This document shows, one piece after another, positions 33,156 through 41,185 of a DNA stretch of 64,000 nt. Both the position numbers and the translations under genes were made by a program. The first letter of the stretch is position 1. Each line of letters begins with the position of its first letter. Origin of the DNA: CAZLRH01 sp964562015 (GTDB taxonomy: Bacteria > Verrucomicrobiota > Verrucomicrobiia > Opitutales > JABDGR01); contig CAZLRH010000007.1 in the NCBI GenBank assembly GCA_964562015.1, positions 62,001 through 126,000 on the forward strand, in the 5' to 3' direction. The notes below the pieces were generated by a model that saw only the letters and a list, made by a program, of their open reading frames with translations, ran no database searches and was not told the DNA's origin.

Positions 33156-34193
33156 ATGCCCCGCGATCCCGTTCCTCCGTTGCGCTTTGAGACCGTGGCC
33201 GAATTGAAAGCCGCGCCGGCGGACGAGCCGCGGCCATTCGCCAGCGTGGTGCTGTTTCTGCGCAGCGCCCGCAAACGCGCCCGCACCGGCAATGAATTCC
33301 TCGTCGTGGAACTGGGCGACCGTTCCGGCTCGTTTAGCGCCACCTGCTTTAGCGACAGCGCGACGTTTGTGTTCTTTAGCGAGCAGCCGGAGGGCACCGT
33401 GGTGCGCCTCGAGGGGGCCACGGAACGGTACCAGGGAAAATTCAGCCCGCGGCTGAGCTCCGTGGCCGCGCTGACCGCGGAAGAAATTGCGGAGGGCAAC
33501 TGGCTGTCCCGTCTGGTGGAAAGCTCGCCCGAGAGCGCGGAGGCGTTGTGGGAGGAAATGCAAAACCTCATCGCCGCCATCCCGCACGAGGGCCTGCGCG
33601 AAACCGTGAAACAGGTTTTTGAGGACATTGGCGACCGGTTTCGCGTCGCGCCCGCGGCCGTGGCCATGCATCACGCCTACCGCCATGGCTTGCTCGAACA
33701 CACCGTCCACGTGGCCCGCGTCGCCCGCGCCCTGCTGCCGTTGTACGTCGAAATCGATCCGAGCCTCGCGATGGCCGGCGTGCTCCTGCACGACATTGGC
33801 AAGGCCATCGAATACGAAGGCGAACTCGTCGCCGCGAAAAGCCGCATCGGTTTGCTGCAAGGCCACGTCGTGCTCGGCTACCGACTGGCGCGGCAGGCCG
33901 CGATGAAAATCAAGCCGCGCCTGGACACCGGATTGCTCGAACGCCTCGAACACATCATCCTTTCGCACCAAGGCGAACTCGAATGGGGCGCGGCCGTCCT
34001 CGCGGCGACGCCCGAGGCGGTGTTCGTCGCCCTGTGCGACAACCTCGACGCGAAAATGGGCATGACTCAATACGCGCTGCGCAATACTCCGGCCACGCAG
34101 GAATTTTCGGATTTTCTCCCCGGCCTGCGGTCGTCGCTCCTGATCGTGCCGCCAGCAACGCAACTCAAGCCGCCGGAGAATGAGTCGGTGTAA
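33156..34193 (+). CDS. YhaM-like OB-fold / HD-domain 3'-5' exonuclease
   Basis: 345 residues. The N-terminal region (about 25-110) is an OB-fold-like nucleic-acid binding domain (FASVVLFLRSARKRARTGNE, FLVVELGDRSGSFSA). The C-terminal HD domain has His182 in HGLLEHTVHVAR, the His212-Asp213 pair in LLHDIGKAIEYE, and His271 in ILSHQGELEWGA. This order matches YhaM/CBF1-type 3'-5' exoribonucleases of Firmicutes and other bacteria. It should act in the cytoplasm on RNA or single-stranded DNA. The ATG follows a short tandem repeat and has no evident Shine-Dalgarno. Confidence 0.88.
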   Translation: MPRDPVPPLRFETVAELKAAPADEPRPFASVVLFLRSARKRARTGNEFLVVELGDRSGSFSATCFSDSATFVFFSEQPEGTVVRLEGATERYQGKFSPRLSSVAALTAEEIAEGNWLSRLVESSPESAEALWEEMQNLIAAIPHEGLRETVKQVFEDIGDRFRVAPAAVAMHHAYRHGLLEHTVHVARVARALLPLYVEIDPSLAMAGVLLHDIGKAIEYEGELVAAKSRIGLLQGHVVLGYRLARQAAMKIKPRLDTGLLERLEHIILSHQGELEWGAAVLAATPEAVFVALCDNLDAKMGMTQYALRNTPATQEFSDFLPGLRSSLLIVPPATQLKPPENESV

Positions 34194-34208
34194 CTCAATC
34201 ATGCCGCA

Positions 34209-34351
34209 GCTAGGCGGGTCGAGGACGCCCCGCCCTACCTTTGGATTGATTACCGGCCGGCCTTCGATCTCTTACCGGCCCGCCTTCGATCGCTTTTAGA
34301 AAGAGGCAGACCTCTGGAAAAGGTAGGGCGGGGCCTCCGGACCCGCCTAGC
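34209..34351. repeat. REP-like inverted doublet (REPIN-like), copy 1
   Basis: Two arms of about 34 bp, 34209-34242 and 34318-34351, are inverted copies. Each reads GGTAGGGCGGGG outward from the centre and ends GACCCGCCTAGC. Each arm is GTAG followed by an imperfect palindrome, the plan of a REP sequence. The 75-bp centre contains two near-identical CTTACCGGCC/GATTACCGGCC segments with CCTTCGATC. Confidence 0.72.
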
Positions 34352-34413
34352 TTGATACGGAAATCGCACACGGAGTGTGCGCTCCACCCACAAATCGGAA
34401 TCATTGACCGGAA

Positions 34414-36771
34414 TTACGGCGGATTGGCCAGACGGCCGAGAAACAGAATCGCGCCGGAGGCATTGTCGCGGATCAAAAATAAGAAAGGGTGATCGGCGCG
34501 AAAAACGGGCGGTGGCGGCGCGGGCGTGCCCCCACCGGCGCCGCGGAGGAAGACGGCTGTGGCCGCCGCGGCCTCCGTGCCCTTCTCATCTACGTCCAAA
34601 AAGGCCTGGTGAATGACATTGGAGATGAAAAGATTGCGGGCGTCGTTCATGCCCGAAAAATCGGCGCGGTGCGGGTCCACGGGGTTTTTACGGGGATCAA
34701 CAAAGGCATCGCGGATGCCCAAACCCTGCAAATTCTCGTTCAGCATGTACCGATTCTGAAGTTTGAATTTGGGCAGGAAGACCTCCACGGTGTACCCGTA
34801 AAGCTGGCCGATCCAACTGGCCAACCGTTCGCTGGTAAGTGATTTTTCCAGTTCCGCCTCGCCGTCCACGGTTCGAGGCAACAGCACCACGAAGGACATT
34901 CCGCCCCTTTGCAGATCCGTCGGTACGGCCCTGGGCGCGCCGCGAGCGCCCACGAACGGGGTTCCCGAACCCCGTCCCCGGCGAGCGCCCAGCACCGGCG
35001 CGGCGTCCGGATCGCCAAAATAATTCAAGGCCAGCATTTGAAAGGGCACGGGCGCATTAGGGAAATCTGCGTAACCCGAAAACTGCGTCGTCCCACCCAT
35101 GACGCGATGCATGAGCGGCACTTCCTTGGTGCCGCCATTGGCCAGGTGAAAGGGGGCCGGCTGCGTCTGGCTCTCCATGAACGGCGAGGCCCACGCGCCC
35201 TTGAAATAAATCGCGTTGACCAGCACCAGGAGCGTGCCCGCGTTCACATCGCCTCGGTGTACCAACTCCTGGATGCGGTTGTTGGTTTTTTCCTCGACCC
35301 AGGCGTTGATTTGGAGTCGGGCGTTATCACTATTATTCACATAGTCCACCGGAAAGAGCGCCGAGCCGAAATCGCCTTGCACCAGATTCAAATAGGCGGG
35401 GGAAAAGGGATGCTCGGGGTCGGTTTCCGGCCAGACCGAATTGGCAATTTCCAGGCGCACACCGCTTTGCACCCCCGCTTGCGCGACCGCCTGCTGCAAC
35501 AGTCCAAAACTGGCCGGCACACTGCCGGACGGCAGGGAGGAGAAATGTAAGGCGTCGGCCATTTGTGCCGCGGTGTCGCCGCGCGCGCCGGCCCACGTCA
35601 TCGCCAAGGCCGTCGAAATGCTGTAGGGCGAAAAGAAGGCGTTTGCGTCGGGACGGGGGTTGGCCTGAAGAAAAAAGTCCACGGCAAACTCATTGTTGGC
35701 CTTTACCAAATCCGGGGAAACAGGCACCGGCGTGAGCGGAGGCGGTGCAGCCGTGGGCCGCGCTTGAGTTACGGTTTGCGGCGGCTGGGGCGCGGGCATT
35801 GGCGGAGGCGCAGGGGCGAGCGTGCGCGGGGTGGCCGAAGTCGAAAGGGGCGGAGGTGCGGATTCTTGGGCGACGACGGGCTGGCCTGCAGCCAGCAGGG
35901 CTCCGGCGAGCACGCCGCGATTGATTAATGGAGGGGTGATCATGGTTGTATTGGGCGAAAGAATGTTGGCCGTCTTGAGTTGATCTGAGGCGGCCTTTTT
36001 CTCCCCAAATGGCCAGTAAACCAGGAGGGCCAAAATGGCCGCCGCCGCCAGCGCGAGCCCGGCCTTGAACGTAAAGATGGTTTTGAGGTCCCCGCCAGTT
36101 GAAACGGAAACCCCCACTCCGCCACTCGTGACACCAGCCACGGCGGCACCCGCCCAACGTGCGCCCAAATCCGCCGGCACCGCCATGACCGCATGCAGCG
36201 GCAACGCCGTGGACAGCAACGCGGTTGAGGTCTTGACGCCCTGCCGGGCAAAATAGGCCCGCAGCTTTTCCAAGGCCCGTTCGACTCGCATCCGCGCGGC
36301 ATCCTCCTTCAACTGCAAAGCGACGGCCACCTCCCGGTGGCTCGCACCTTGAAAAAAGCGCAATAGCACCGCTTCGCGATCCGGCTCCGCGAGGCTTGCG
36401 ACGGCCTCATCCAGCACAGGAGCCAGTTGCTCCCACTGTATTTCCGGCGTTGGAGTTGTTTCGTTCATGGTGGCGGCCTCCTGTTCGCGGATTTGCCGGC
36501 GGCGGCGGTCGCGGTGGGCCCGCAAGGCGGCATAACGCACGCTAGAGTGGACCCAACCCGCCAGACTCGGATGGCCGGCCAAAGTTTTGGCCTTGCGGGC
36601 GAGGTCGACAAACACGCTTTGGGCCACGTCCTCGGCCAGCGTGGCATCGCCGCCGAGCTGGCGCAGCGCGGCGGCATAGGCCAGCCCGGCATAACGGCGG
36701 ACCAGTTCCGCAAACGCGGCTTCAGCCCCCGCTTCGGCAAACTGGCGCAGCAACTCTTGGTCGGAGTTCAT
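34414..36771 (-). CDS. ECF sigma factor - transmembrane - serpin fusion protein, 785 aa
   Basis: One uninterrupted frame joins three parts. Residues 1 to about 180 are an ECF sigma factor: region 2 (RQLGGDATLAEDVAQSVFVD, LAGWVHSSVRYAALRAHRDR) and region 4 (LAEPDREAVLLRFFQGASHR, EVAVALQLKEDAARMRVERA). A hydrophobic helix lies at about 235-253 (FKAGLALAAAAILALLVYW). A second hydrophobic, signal-peptide-like stretch is at 277-304 (from MITPPLINRG to PVVAQES), then a Pro-rich linker to about 350. Residues about 352-785 are a full serpin: ANNEFAVDFFLQ, NAFFSPYSISTALAMTWAGA, VNAIYFKGAW, FISNVIHQAFLDVDEKGTEA and the C-terminal PFLFLIRDNASGAILFLG. The hinge GTEAAAATAV is of the inhibitory type; counting from it puts P1-P1' at Ala745-Gly746. 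A palindromic insertion lies at 590-620. The start is the ATG giving the normal sigma N-terminus. An alternative is separate translation of the serpin from the internal ATG at 35943. Confidence 0.88.
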   Translation of the reverse strand: MNSDQELLRQFAEAGAEAAFAELVRRYAGLAYAAALRQLGGDATLAEDVAQSVFVDLARKAKTLAGHPSLAGWVHSSVRYAALRAHRDRRRRQIREQEAATMNETTPTPEIQWEQLAPVLDEAVASLAEPDREAVLLRFFQGASHREVAVALQLKEDAARMRVERALEKLRAYFARQGVKTSTALLSTALPLHAVMAVPADLGARWAGAAVAGVTSGGVGVSVSTGGDLKTIFTFKAGLALAAAAILALLVYWPFGEKKAASDQLKTANILSPNTTMITPPLINRGVLAGALLAAGQPVVAQESAPPPLSTSATPRTLAPAPPPMPAPQPPQTVTQARPTAAPPPLTPVPVSPDLVKANNEFAVDFFLQANPRPDANAFFSPYSISTALAMTWAGARGDTAAQMADALHFSSLPSGSVPASFGLLQQAVAQAGVQSGVRLEIANSVWPETDPEHPFSPAYLNLVQGDFGSALFPVDYVNNSDNARLQINAWVEEKTNNRIQELVHRGDVNAGTLLVLVNAIYFKGAWASPFMESQTQPAPFHLANGGTKEVPLMHRVMGGTTQFSGYADFPNAPVPFQMLALNYFGDPDAAPVLGARRGRGSGTPFVGARGAPRAVPTDLQRGGMSFVVLLPRTVDGEAELEKSLTSERLASWIGQLYGYTVEVFLPKFKLQNRYMLNENLQGLGIRDAFVDPRKNPVDPHRADFSGMNDARNLFISNVIHQAFLDVDEKGTEAAAATAVFLRGAGGGTPAPPPPVFRADHPFLFLIRDNASGAILFLGRLANPP
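34931..35005. repeat. Palindromic repeat inserted in frame within the serpin domain
   Basis: The centre is a perfect inverted repeat ACGGGGTTCCCGAACCCCGT at 34956-34975, flanked by related CGCGAGCGCCC and GGCGAGCGCCC segments. It encodes about 30 Gly/Arg/Ala-rich residues between NYFGDPDA and GGMSFVVLLPR that normal serpins lack. Confidence 0.72.
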
Positions 36772-36918
36772 GTCCTTGTATCCTACTAACAACCACTCAC
36801 GACAAATCCGAACAAAGAAACTTTTCCGTCCCGCCGCCAAAGCACTTGCGCCCCGGCGCGGAATCCGCTATCGCTCAACGTCTGGGCCTGGTTTCACCCC
36901 GGCGTTCCTATTACTTTT

Positions 36919-37335
36919 ATGGAAATTCTCACCGCCGTCATTTGCGACAGTGCCGCCGACTACAACGGCAAACTCTGCGTGCTGGGCACGTTCGACACGA
37001 TTTACGCCCACCGCTTCCCGGCGGTGCACCCGCACTGCGCCCTCGCGCTGCGCATCGTCTTCCGCACCCCGGACGAGGGCCTGCGCCGTTTCCGCATTTC
37101 CTTCATCGACCCCGACGGCCACAACGTCCTGCCGCGCGAGGGCGAGCCGCGTTTTGAAGTCAACGTGGCCGAGATTCCGGAAAAGGCCGCGTTTGTGTCG
37201 CGCAACTTTGTCATCAACCTCCAAGGACTGCCCCTGGAAAAAGCGTCGCTGTATTCGTTCGACGTGCACATGGATGAGCAAATCGTCGCGCGCATTCCCC
37301 TCCAGGTCATCGGCGCGAATGCGCCGACGACGTAA
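36919..37335 (+). CDS. DUF6941-like conserved protein
   Basis: 138 residues, no signal peptide or membrane helix. It starts MEILTAVICDSAADYNGKLC and has the small beta-rich pattern (LGTFDTIYAHRFPAVHPHCA, FRISFIDPDGHNVLP, NFVINLQGLPL) of the DUF6941 family, which is frequent in Verrucomicrobiota and of unknown function. It ends VIGANAPTT. A second, truncated copy of this C-terminal coding end (VIGADAPTV then stop) lies about 1.5 kb downstream, after the RCC1 gene. Divergent from the sigma-serpin gene, 147 bp apart. Confidence 0.82.
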   Translation: MEILTAVICDSAADYNGKLCVLGTFDTIYAHRFPAVHPHCALALRIVFRTPDEGLRRFRISFIDPDGHNVLPREGEPRFEVNVAEIPEKAAFVSRNFVINLQGLPLEKASLYSFDVHMDEQIVARIPLQVIGANAPTT

Positions 37336-37629
37336 TGGGCGCGGCCGGGGTTTAGGAATGGTGACGCGGGCATTTTGTGTCGGCGAGTAGTCATTTTGTG
37401 ATTGGGAGACAGCAAGTTAATAATCGCTCATCGGTTTTATCAAATTGAACAGCAGGAACTTGGGGATCCAAGCGGCGATCTTGGCATGATTGATGATAAG
37501 TCGGGGTAGCAATGACGACGATGAAGGGTTGCACCCCATAGACGCGTCGTTCCCGGCCGCCTATCCTACTTACATCAAAAACAATGGCCGGTAGAAGCGA
37601 CGCAAGGTGCAGCGTCAGGGCAATCAAAA
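37336..37629. other. 294-bp spacer without a recognised gene
   Basis: Between DUF6941 and the RCC1 lipoprotein gene. It is less GC-rich than the flanking genes. An open frame crosses it on the minus strand (37678-37391), but it starts inside the RCC1 gene and I cannot connect it to a family. TTGTGA at 37396-37401 and AATAAT at 37419-37424 could be a promoter but lie more than 200 bp from the next start. Confidence 0.4.
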
Positions 37630-38793
37630 ATGAACCTCTTTCGCAACTTAAGTGCTGCCGCATGGCTCGTAATGCCACTGGCTTTTTTTGGATGCTCGAA
37701 GAATGCGCCTCCTTTGCCTCCGCAACCCATGCCGCCCGTAACCGCCATCTCGACAGGCAGTTCTCACAGCCTCTTTATCACCGCTGATGGCGCCCTTTGG
37801 GGCATGGGATCCACCTGTCATGGCGAGCTTGGCAACCTTGATCAGGATGGGCGTCACACACCTGTCCGAATTATCGCAAGTGGCGTGATTGCGATGAGTG
37901 CCGGAAACGGTTACAGTCTATTTCTTAAAGGCGATGGCAGTATGTGGGGCATGGGGGAAAATCACGGACGATTGGGCGATGGTACCAAGGTTGACCGGTT
38001 TTCACCTGTGTGCATTGTCGCCGGCGGAGTGTCCTCCATTTCCGCGGGTTACGACCATAGCCTCTTTCTAAAGGATGATGGGAGTCTTTGGGGCATGGGC
38101 TGGAATTATATTGGACAACTTGGCGATGGCACGCACACAAATCGGCCTTCCCCGATTTGTATCGTCAGCAGCGGTGTGATTGCCATTTCTGCGGGAAACG
38201 GTCACAGCCTATTTCTCAAGCAGGACGGCAGCCTTTGGGGCATGGGACTTAATCTGAGTGGAGAACTTGGTGATGGTAGCCAGACGAATAGACTTACTCC
38301 GGTGCGCATCGTTGCCAGCGAAGTGACGGCTATTCATGCGGGGGTCTTTAATTCATTGTTCGTAAAAATTGATGGCAGCCTTTGGGGCATGGGCTGGAAC
38401 GAGTCCGGCGAATTGGGCGACGGCACAAAGAGAAAATCGTTAACACCCGATACGTTGACTCCAAAGCAAATTGTCGCAAACAGCGTCATCAGTGTGACAG
38501 GAGGACCCCAATTTAGCCTTTTTCTTAAGAGCAATGGAAGTCTATGGGGCATGGGGCGAAACTCTAATGGCGAACTTGGCGACGGCACAAAGTCAGAACA
38601 ACTTATCCCCGTCTGCACAGTTTCCAGCGACGTAACCACCATCGCAGCAGGAGGAACCATAGGTGGAAATAGCCTCTTTATCAAGAAGGACGGAAGTCTT
38701 TGGGGTATGGGCTATAATGGTGGGGCCCTTGGCGACGGCACATACTCAAGAAGTATCGTGCCTATACAAATTACTACTCCCGTTCAAAAATAA
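37630..38793 (+). CDS. RCC1-repeat beta-propeller lipoprotein
   Basis: 387 residues. The N-terminal signal ends PLAFFGC, a plausible lipobox, followed by a Pro-rich spacer. The rest is seven repeats of about 48-50 residues of the type HSLFLKDDGSLWGMG followed by GELGDGT and a P-x-x-IV-x-GV-x-ISAG end, the RCC1 pattern that folds into a seven-bladed propeller. Bacterial relatives are secreted or surface proteins with binding roles; no enzyme activity is expected. Base composition is visibly more AT-rich than neighbouring genes. Together with the repeated DUF6941 3' ends on both sides, this suggests that the gene arrived by insertion or recombination. Confidence 0.87.
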   Translation: MNLFRNLSAAAWLVMPLAFFGCSKNAPPLPPQPMPPVTAISTGSSHSLFITADGALWGMGSTCHGELGNLDQDGRHTPVRIIASGVIAMSAGNGYSLFLKGDGSMWGMGENHGRLGDGTKVDRFSPVCIVAGGVSSISAGYDHSLFLKDDGSLWGMGWNYIGQLGDGTHTNRPSPICIVSSGVIAISAGNGHSLFLKQDGSLWGMGLNLSGELGDGSQTNRLTPVRIVASEVTAIHAGVFNSLFVKIDGSLWGMGWNESGELGDGTKRKSLTPDTLTPKQIVANSVISVTGGPQFSLFLKSNGSLWGMGRNSNGELGDGTKSEQLIPVCTVSSDVTTIAAGGTIGGNSLFIKKDGSLWGMGYNGGALGDGTYSRSIVPIQITTPVQK

Positions 38794-38808
38794 ATGGACT
38801 AATACGCC

Positions 38809-38840
38809 CGGTCATCGGCGCCGATGCGCCGACGGTCTGA
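38809..38840 (+). pseudogene. Remnant of a second DUF6941 gene, 3' end only
   Basis: In frame this reads R/P-VIGADAPTV followed by TGA, against VIGANAPTT at the end of the intact gene. At the DNA level 38810-38835 matches 37305-37330 at 23 of 26 positions. No upstream part of the gene is preserved; the RCC1 gene sits directly before it. It may be a gene remnant or one half of an attachment-like direct repeat. Confidence 0.6.
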
Positions 38841-39004
38841 ACTACAGGCCAAACTGCCTCAATTTACCCGCCCTCCCGCGTGACGACGGACTTTTTTGCA
38901 GGAACCAATAAAGCGCCTAGGCCATGACTTGGCCCAATTCCATGGAGTAACATCCATAAACAAAGTTGTATTGAATTTTTTGCTGCGTAGGCTGAGCCCC
39001 CATT

Positions 39005-39727
39005 GTGCAGCCAAATTACGACGAGGCTTACGTGGCGCATCTATTTGACGAGATGGGTCCTTCCTACGCAGTGATGAACCTCGTGTCTTCGCTTGGCTTT
39101 TCGGAAATCTGGCGCGCGCAATGCGTCGCCGGTATGCCCATCGCTGCCGGAGCCGTGGTGGCGGACCTCATGGCCGGCAGCGGAGAATGCTGGCCCTACT
39201 TGCAAAGGCGCATTCAACCTCGCGGTCGCATTGTGGCCGTGGACATTTCGCCGGTCATGTGCCGCCGCCAACAGGACCGGGCGCGCCGGCTGGCCGGCGC
39301 CCCCGTTCAGATTCATTGCGAAAATGCGCTGGCCTTGAGCCTCCCCGCGGCCTCGGTTGATTTTGTGGTGTCCGCCTTCGGGCTGAAAACATTTAAAGAT
39401 CGCCAGTTGGCCCAGCTGGCGCAGGAAATTTTTCGGGTCCTGCGACCCGGGGGCGGTGGTTCACTGATTGAAATCAGCCTGCCGGAGAATTCTCTCCTGC
39501 GACTGCCCTACCGTTTCTATATTAACCAAGTCATTCCTTGGTTGGGCCGAATCCTGCTCAAGGACCTCGAATGCTACAAGATGCTAGGCGTTTACACCGA
39601 AGCTTTTGGTTCCTGTCGTGCAGCGCTTCGGCATTTTCAAGACGCAGGATTTGAGGAGGTCCTGCTCAAACAACATTTCTTTGGCTGTGCCACGTCCTTG
39701 GTTTTGAAAAAAGCCCCGGCTGCTTAG
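39005..39727 (+). CDS. UbiE/MenG-like class I SAM-dependent methyltransferase
   Basis: 240 residues. Motif I VVADLMAGSGECW is at about 51-63, followed by GRIVAVDISPVMC (acidic residue for SAM ribose), ASVDFVVSAFGLKTF and EIFRVLRPGGGGSLIEISLP, in the order seen in ubiquinone/menaquinone C-methyltransferases. The N-terminal DEMGPSYAVMNLVSSLGFS segment also resembles that group. It may methylate a quinone or another lipid-linked substrate. The start is a GTG at 39005, chosen because the residues from it match the family beginning. The 3' end overlaps the convergent small membrane gene by four bases. Confidence 0.85.
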   Translation: MQPNYDEAYVAHLFDEMGPSYAVMNLVSSLGFSEIWRAQCVAGMPIAAGAVVADLMAGSGECWPYLQRRIQPRGRIVAVDISPVMCRRQQDRARRLAGAPVQIHCENALALSLPAASVDFVVSAFGLKTFKDRQLAQLAQEIFRVLRPGGGGSLIEISLPENSLLRLPYRFYINQVIPWLGRILLKDLECYKMLGVYTEAFGSCRAALRHFQDAGFEEVLLKQHFFGCATSLVLKKAPAA

Positions 39728-40125
39728 TGCGCCGAGGCATAAAAAAACAAGAGGGTAAAACTGGCGAAGAGCGCAGTGAGCAAATGGTACCCGGTCCGCA
39801 GCCACCTTGTTGTAAGAAACGGCTTAACGTCAAACACCAGTTGCAAGCACAGCCGTACGCCCCAAAAGATGGCGATGTAGCCGCACATGATGCGAGCCAA
39901 TGGACTGCCCCCGGCCAATTCCACCGGCTCGGCGATGCAGACGACGCCATTGAAAATAATCGCCAATACGACATAGCCACCATACGTCCAATACATCTGC
40001 CGGTGGAGCCTGGGCAGCGCGGCCAACACCCTCTTCCAGTCCAGTTGAGCCGGCACCAGGGCCGAAGCGGCCAAAATGCCCAGTTGCCCAACTCCCGCCA
40101 AACGAATGAAGGATGCAAGATTCAT
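39724..40125 (-). CDS. Small four-helix membrane protein of unknown function
   Basis: 133 residues with about four hydrophobic segments (ASFIRLAGVGQLGILAASAL, YGGYVVLAIIFNGVVCIAE, IMCGYIAIFWGVRLCLQLVF, YHLLTALFASFTLLFFYASA) connected by short basic loops. It follows the wax-synthase-like acyltransferase gene after only 8 bp on the same strand, so the two are likely co-transcribed and perhaps act together on a membrane lipid. I do not recognise the family. Confidence 0.78.
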   Translation of the reverse strand: MNLASFIRLAGVGQLGILAASALVPAQLDWKRVLAALPRLHRQMYWTYGGYVVLAIIFNGVVCIAEPVELAGGSPLARIMCGYIAIFWGVRLCLQLVFDVKPFLTTRWLRTGYHLLTALFASFTLLFFYASAH

Positions 40126-40133
40126 ATATTTCT

Positions 40134-41048
40134 TTAACTTAGAGCGCCCATCGCCTTCATCATAGGTAGAACGACATTTTCAACAAAGACCGGCGGAAAG
40201 GCGATTCCAACCGGCAGCATAATCGCGACCACGGCAAAAGCCCAGCCTCGCCAGCCGTGCCCAAGACCCAGTTTGCCTCCCGTGCGCGAGCGTTCCAGCA
40301 AGAGGGCCAATCCTTGCCAGCCGAAGAAAAGCGTTGGTCCGCCATAACCGCCGCCTGCCGGTATTGTTACCACCATTTCGTGCACCACGCCGCTAAAAAT
40401 AAAGCCAACCGCCAAGCCCGTCCGCGGTCCCAGCCTTCGCGCCAGCGGCGAAAACAGGAATCGATACGAGAAGTCGCGAAAGGCGGTGTTCCATCGTTTG
40501 CCCCAAAATTCGCTCAGGCTGCAGGAAAGCAGTGGCCAGTTCATGAGCGGTCGCGCATTCACCCGGGCGGACCGCCAAAGGCAACTCAGCAAATTGAAGA
40601 CCCCGCAATGGGCTGCGCATATAAACCCGGTCATGCCTGTCCAGCCCCGAGCCAGCGGCCAGTTTTCGGGCCATTTACTGGCCACGCCCCAAAACAACCC
40701 TATCCCCAATGCCAAATTGAGCGCGGCCATCAGCCATTCGCCCGGTTTTACCCAGGAGGTTGCCCCATCTTTGCCGCAAAAGGCCTCGGCATCCAATCCT
40801 GGCCACAAAAACAAGTACGCCGCCTGCCGCCCGGGCGAAACTCCTGTTAAATCGGCGGAACACCAAGTGAGCCATTTGCAGCCACCAAATATGCTTATGG
40901 CCATACTCCACATCAAAACCCACCGCGGTTCAGTTGTTCGGAAAAACCACCAGCCTGCCAAAACGCCGATTGGAAATACCGCAAGCGGAACATAATTAAG
41001 CGCGGCCAGCAAGGGATTGGCATGATGCATTCGCTTGCGCCGGCCCAT
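40134..41048 (-). CDS. Membrane-bound O-acyltransferase, wax-synthase-like
   Basis: 304 residues with seven or more hydrophobic segments. The motif LLSCSLSEFWGKRWNTAFRD (about residues 173-192) corresponds to the FWGRRW-type signature of wax synthase/MBOAT_2 proteins, and His223 in FIFSGVVHEMVV corresponds to the conserved membrane-embedded catalytic His of MBOAT enzymes. It should transfer an acyl chain to a hydroxyl group of a lipid or alcohol in the membrane. The start could be at 41048 or at the ATG six codons later. Followed at 8 bp by a small membrane protein and then by a convergent quinone-type methyltransferase. Confidence 0.85.
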   Translation of the reverse strand: MGRRKRMHHANPLLAALNYVPLAVFPIGVLAGWWFFRTTEPRWVLMWSMAISIFGGCKWLTWCSADLTGVSPGRQAAYLFLWPGLDAEAFCGKDGATSWVKPGEWLMAALNLALGIGLFWGVASKWPENWPLARGWTGMTGFICAAHCGVFNLLSCLWRSARVNARPLMNWPLLSCSLSEFWGKRWNTAFRDFSYRFLFSPLARRLGPRTGLAVGFIFSGVVHEMVVTIPAGGGYGGPTLFFGWQGLALLLERSRTGGKLGLGHGWRGWAFAVVAIMLPVGIAFPPVFVENVVLPMMKAMGALS

Positions 41049-41185
41049 GCCCTAGTTTTGGGCCCGGTCGGGAGCAGGTGTCAAACGAGGAATTTATTCT
41101 TTGTTTTATTGCCACTCAGGCGAAGTCTCGGTCATAGCGCGGAATCTCGCCGGCCTTCCTGGCGTTCTCATCTGGACAGGCTGAC

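Noticed and set aside
37391..37678. 95-residue minus-strand frame upstream of the RCC1 gene
   Set aside because: It overlaps the start of the RCC1 gene and has no family resemblance I can name; kept as unassigned spacer.
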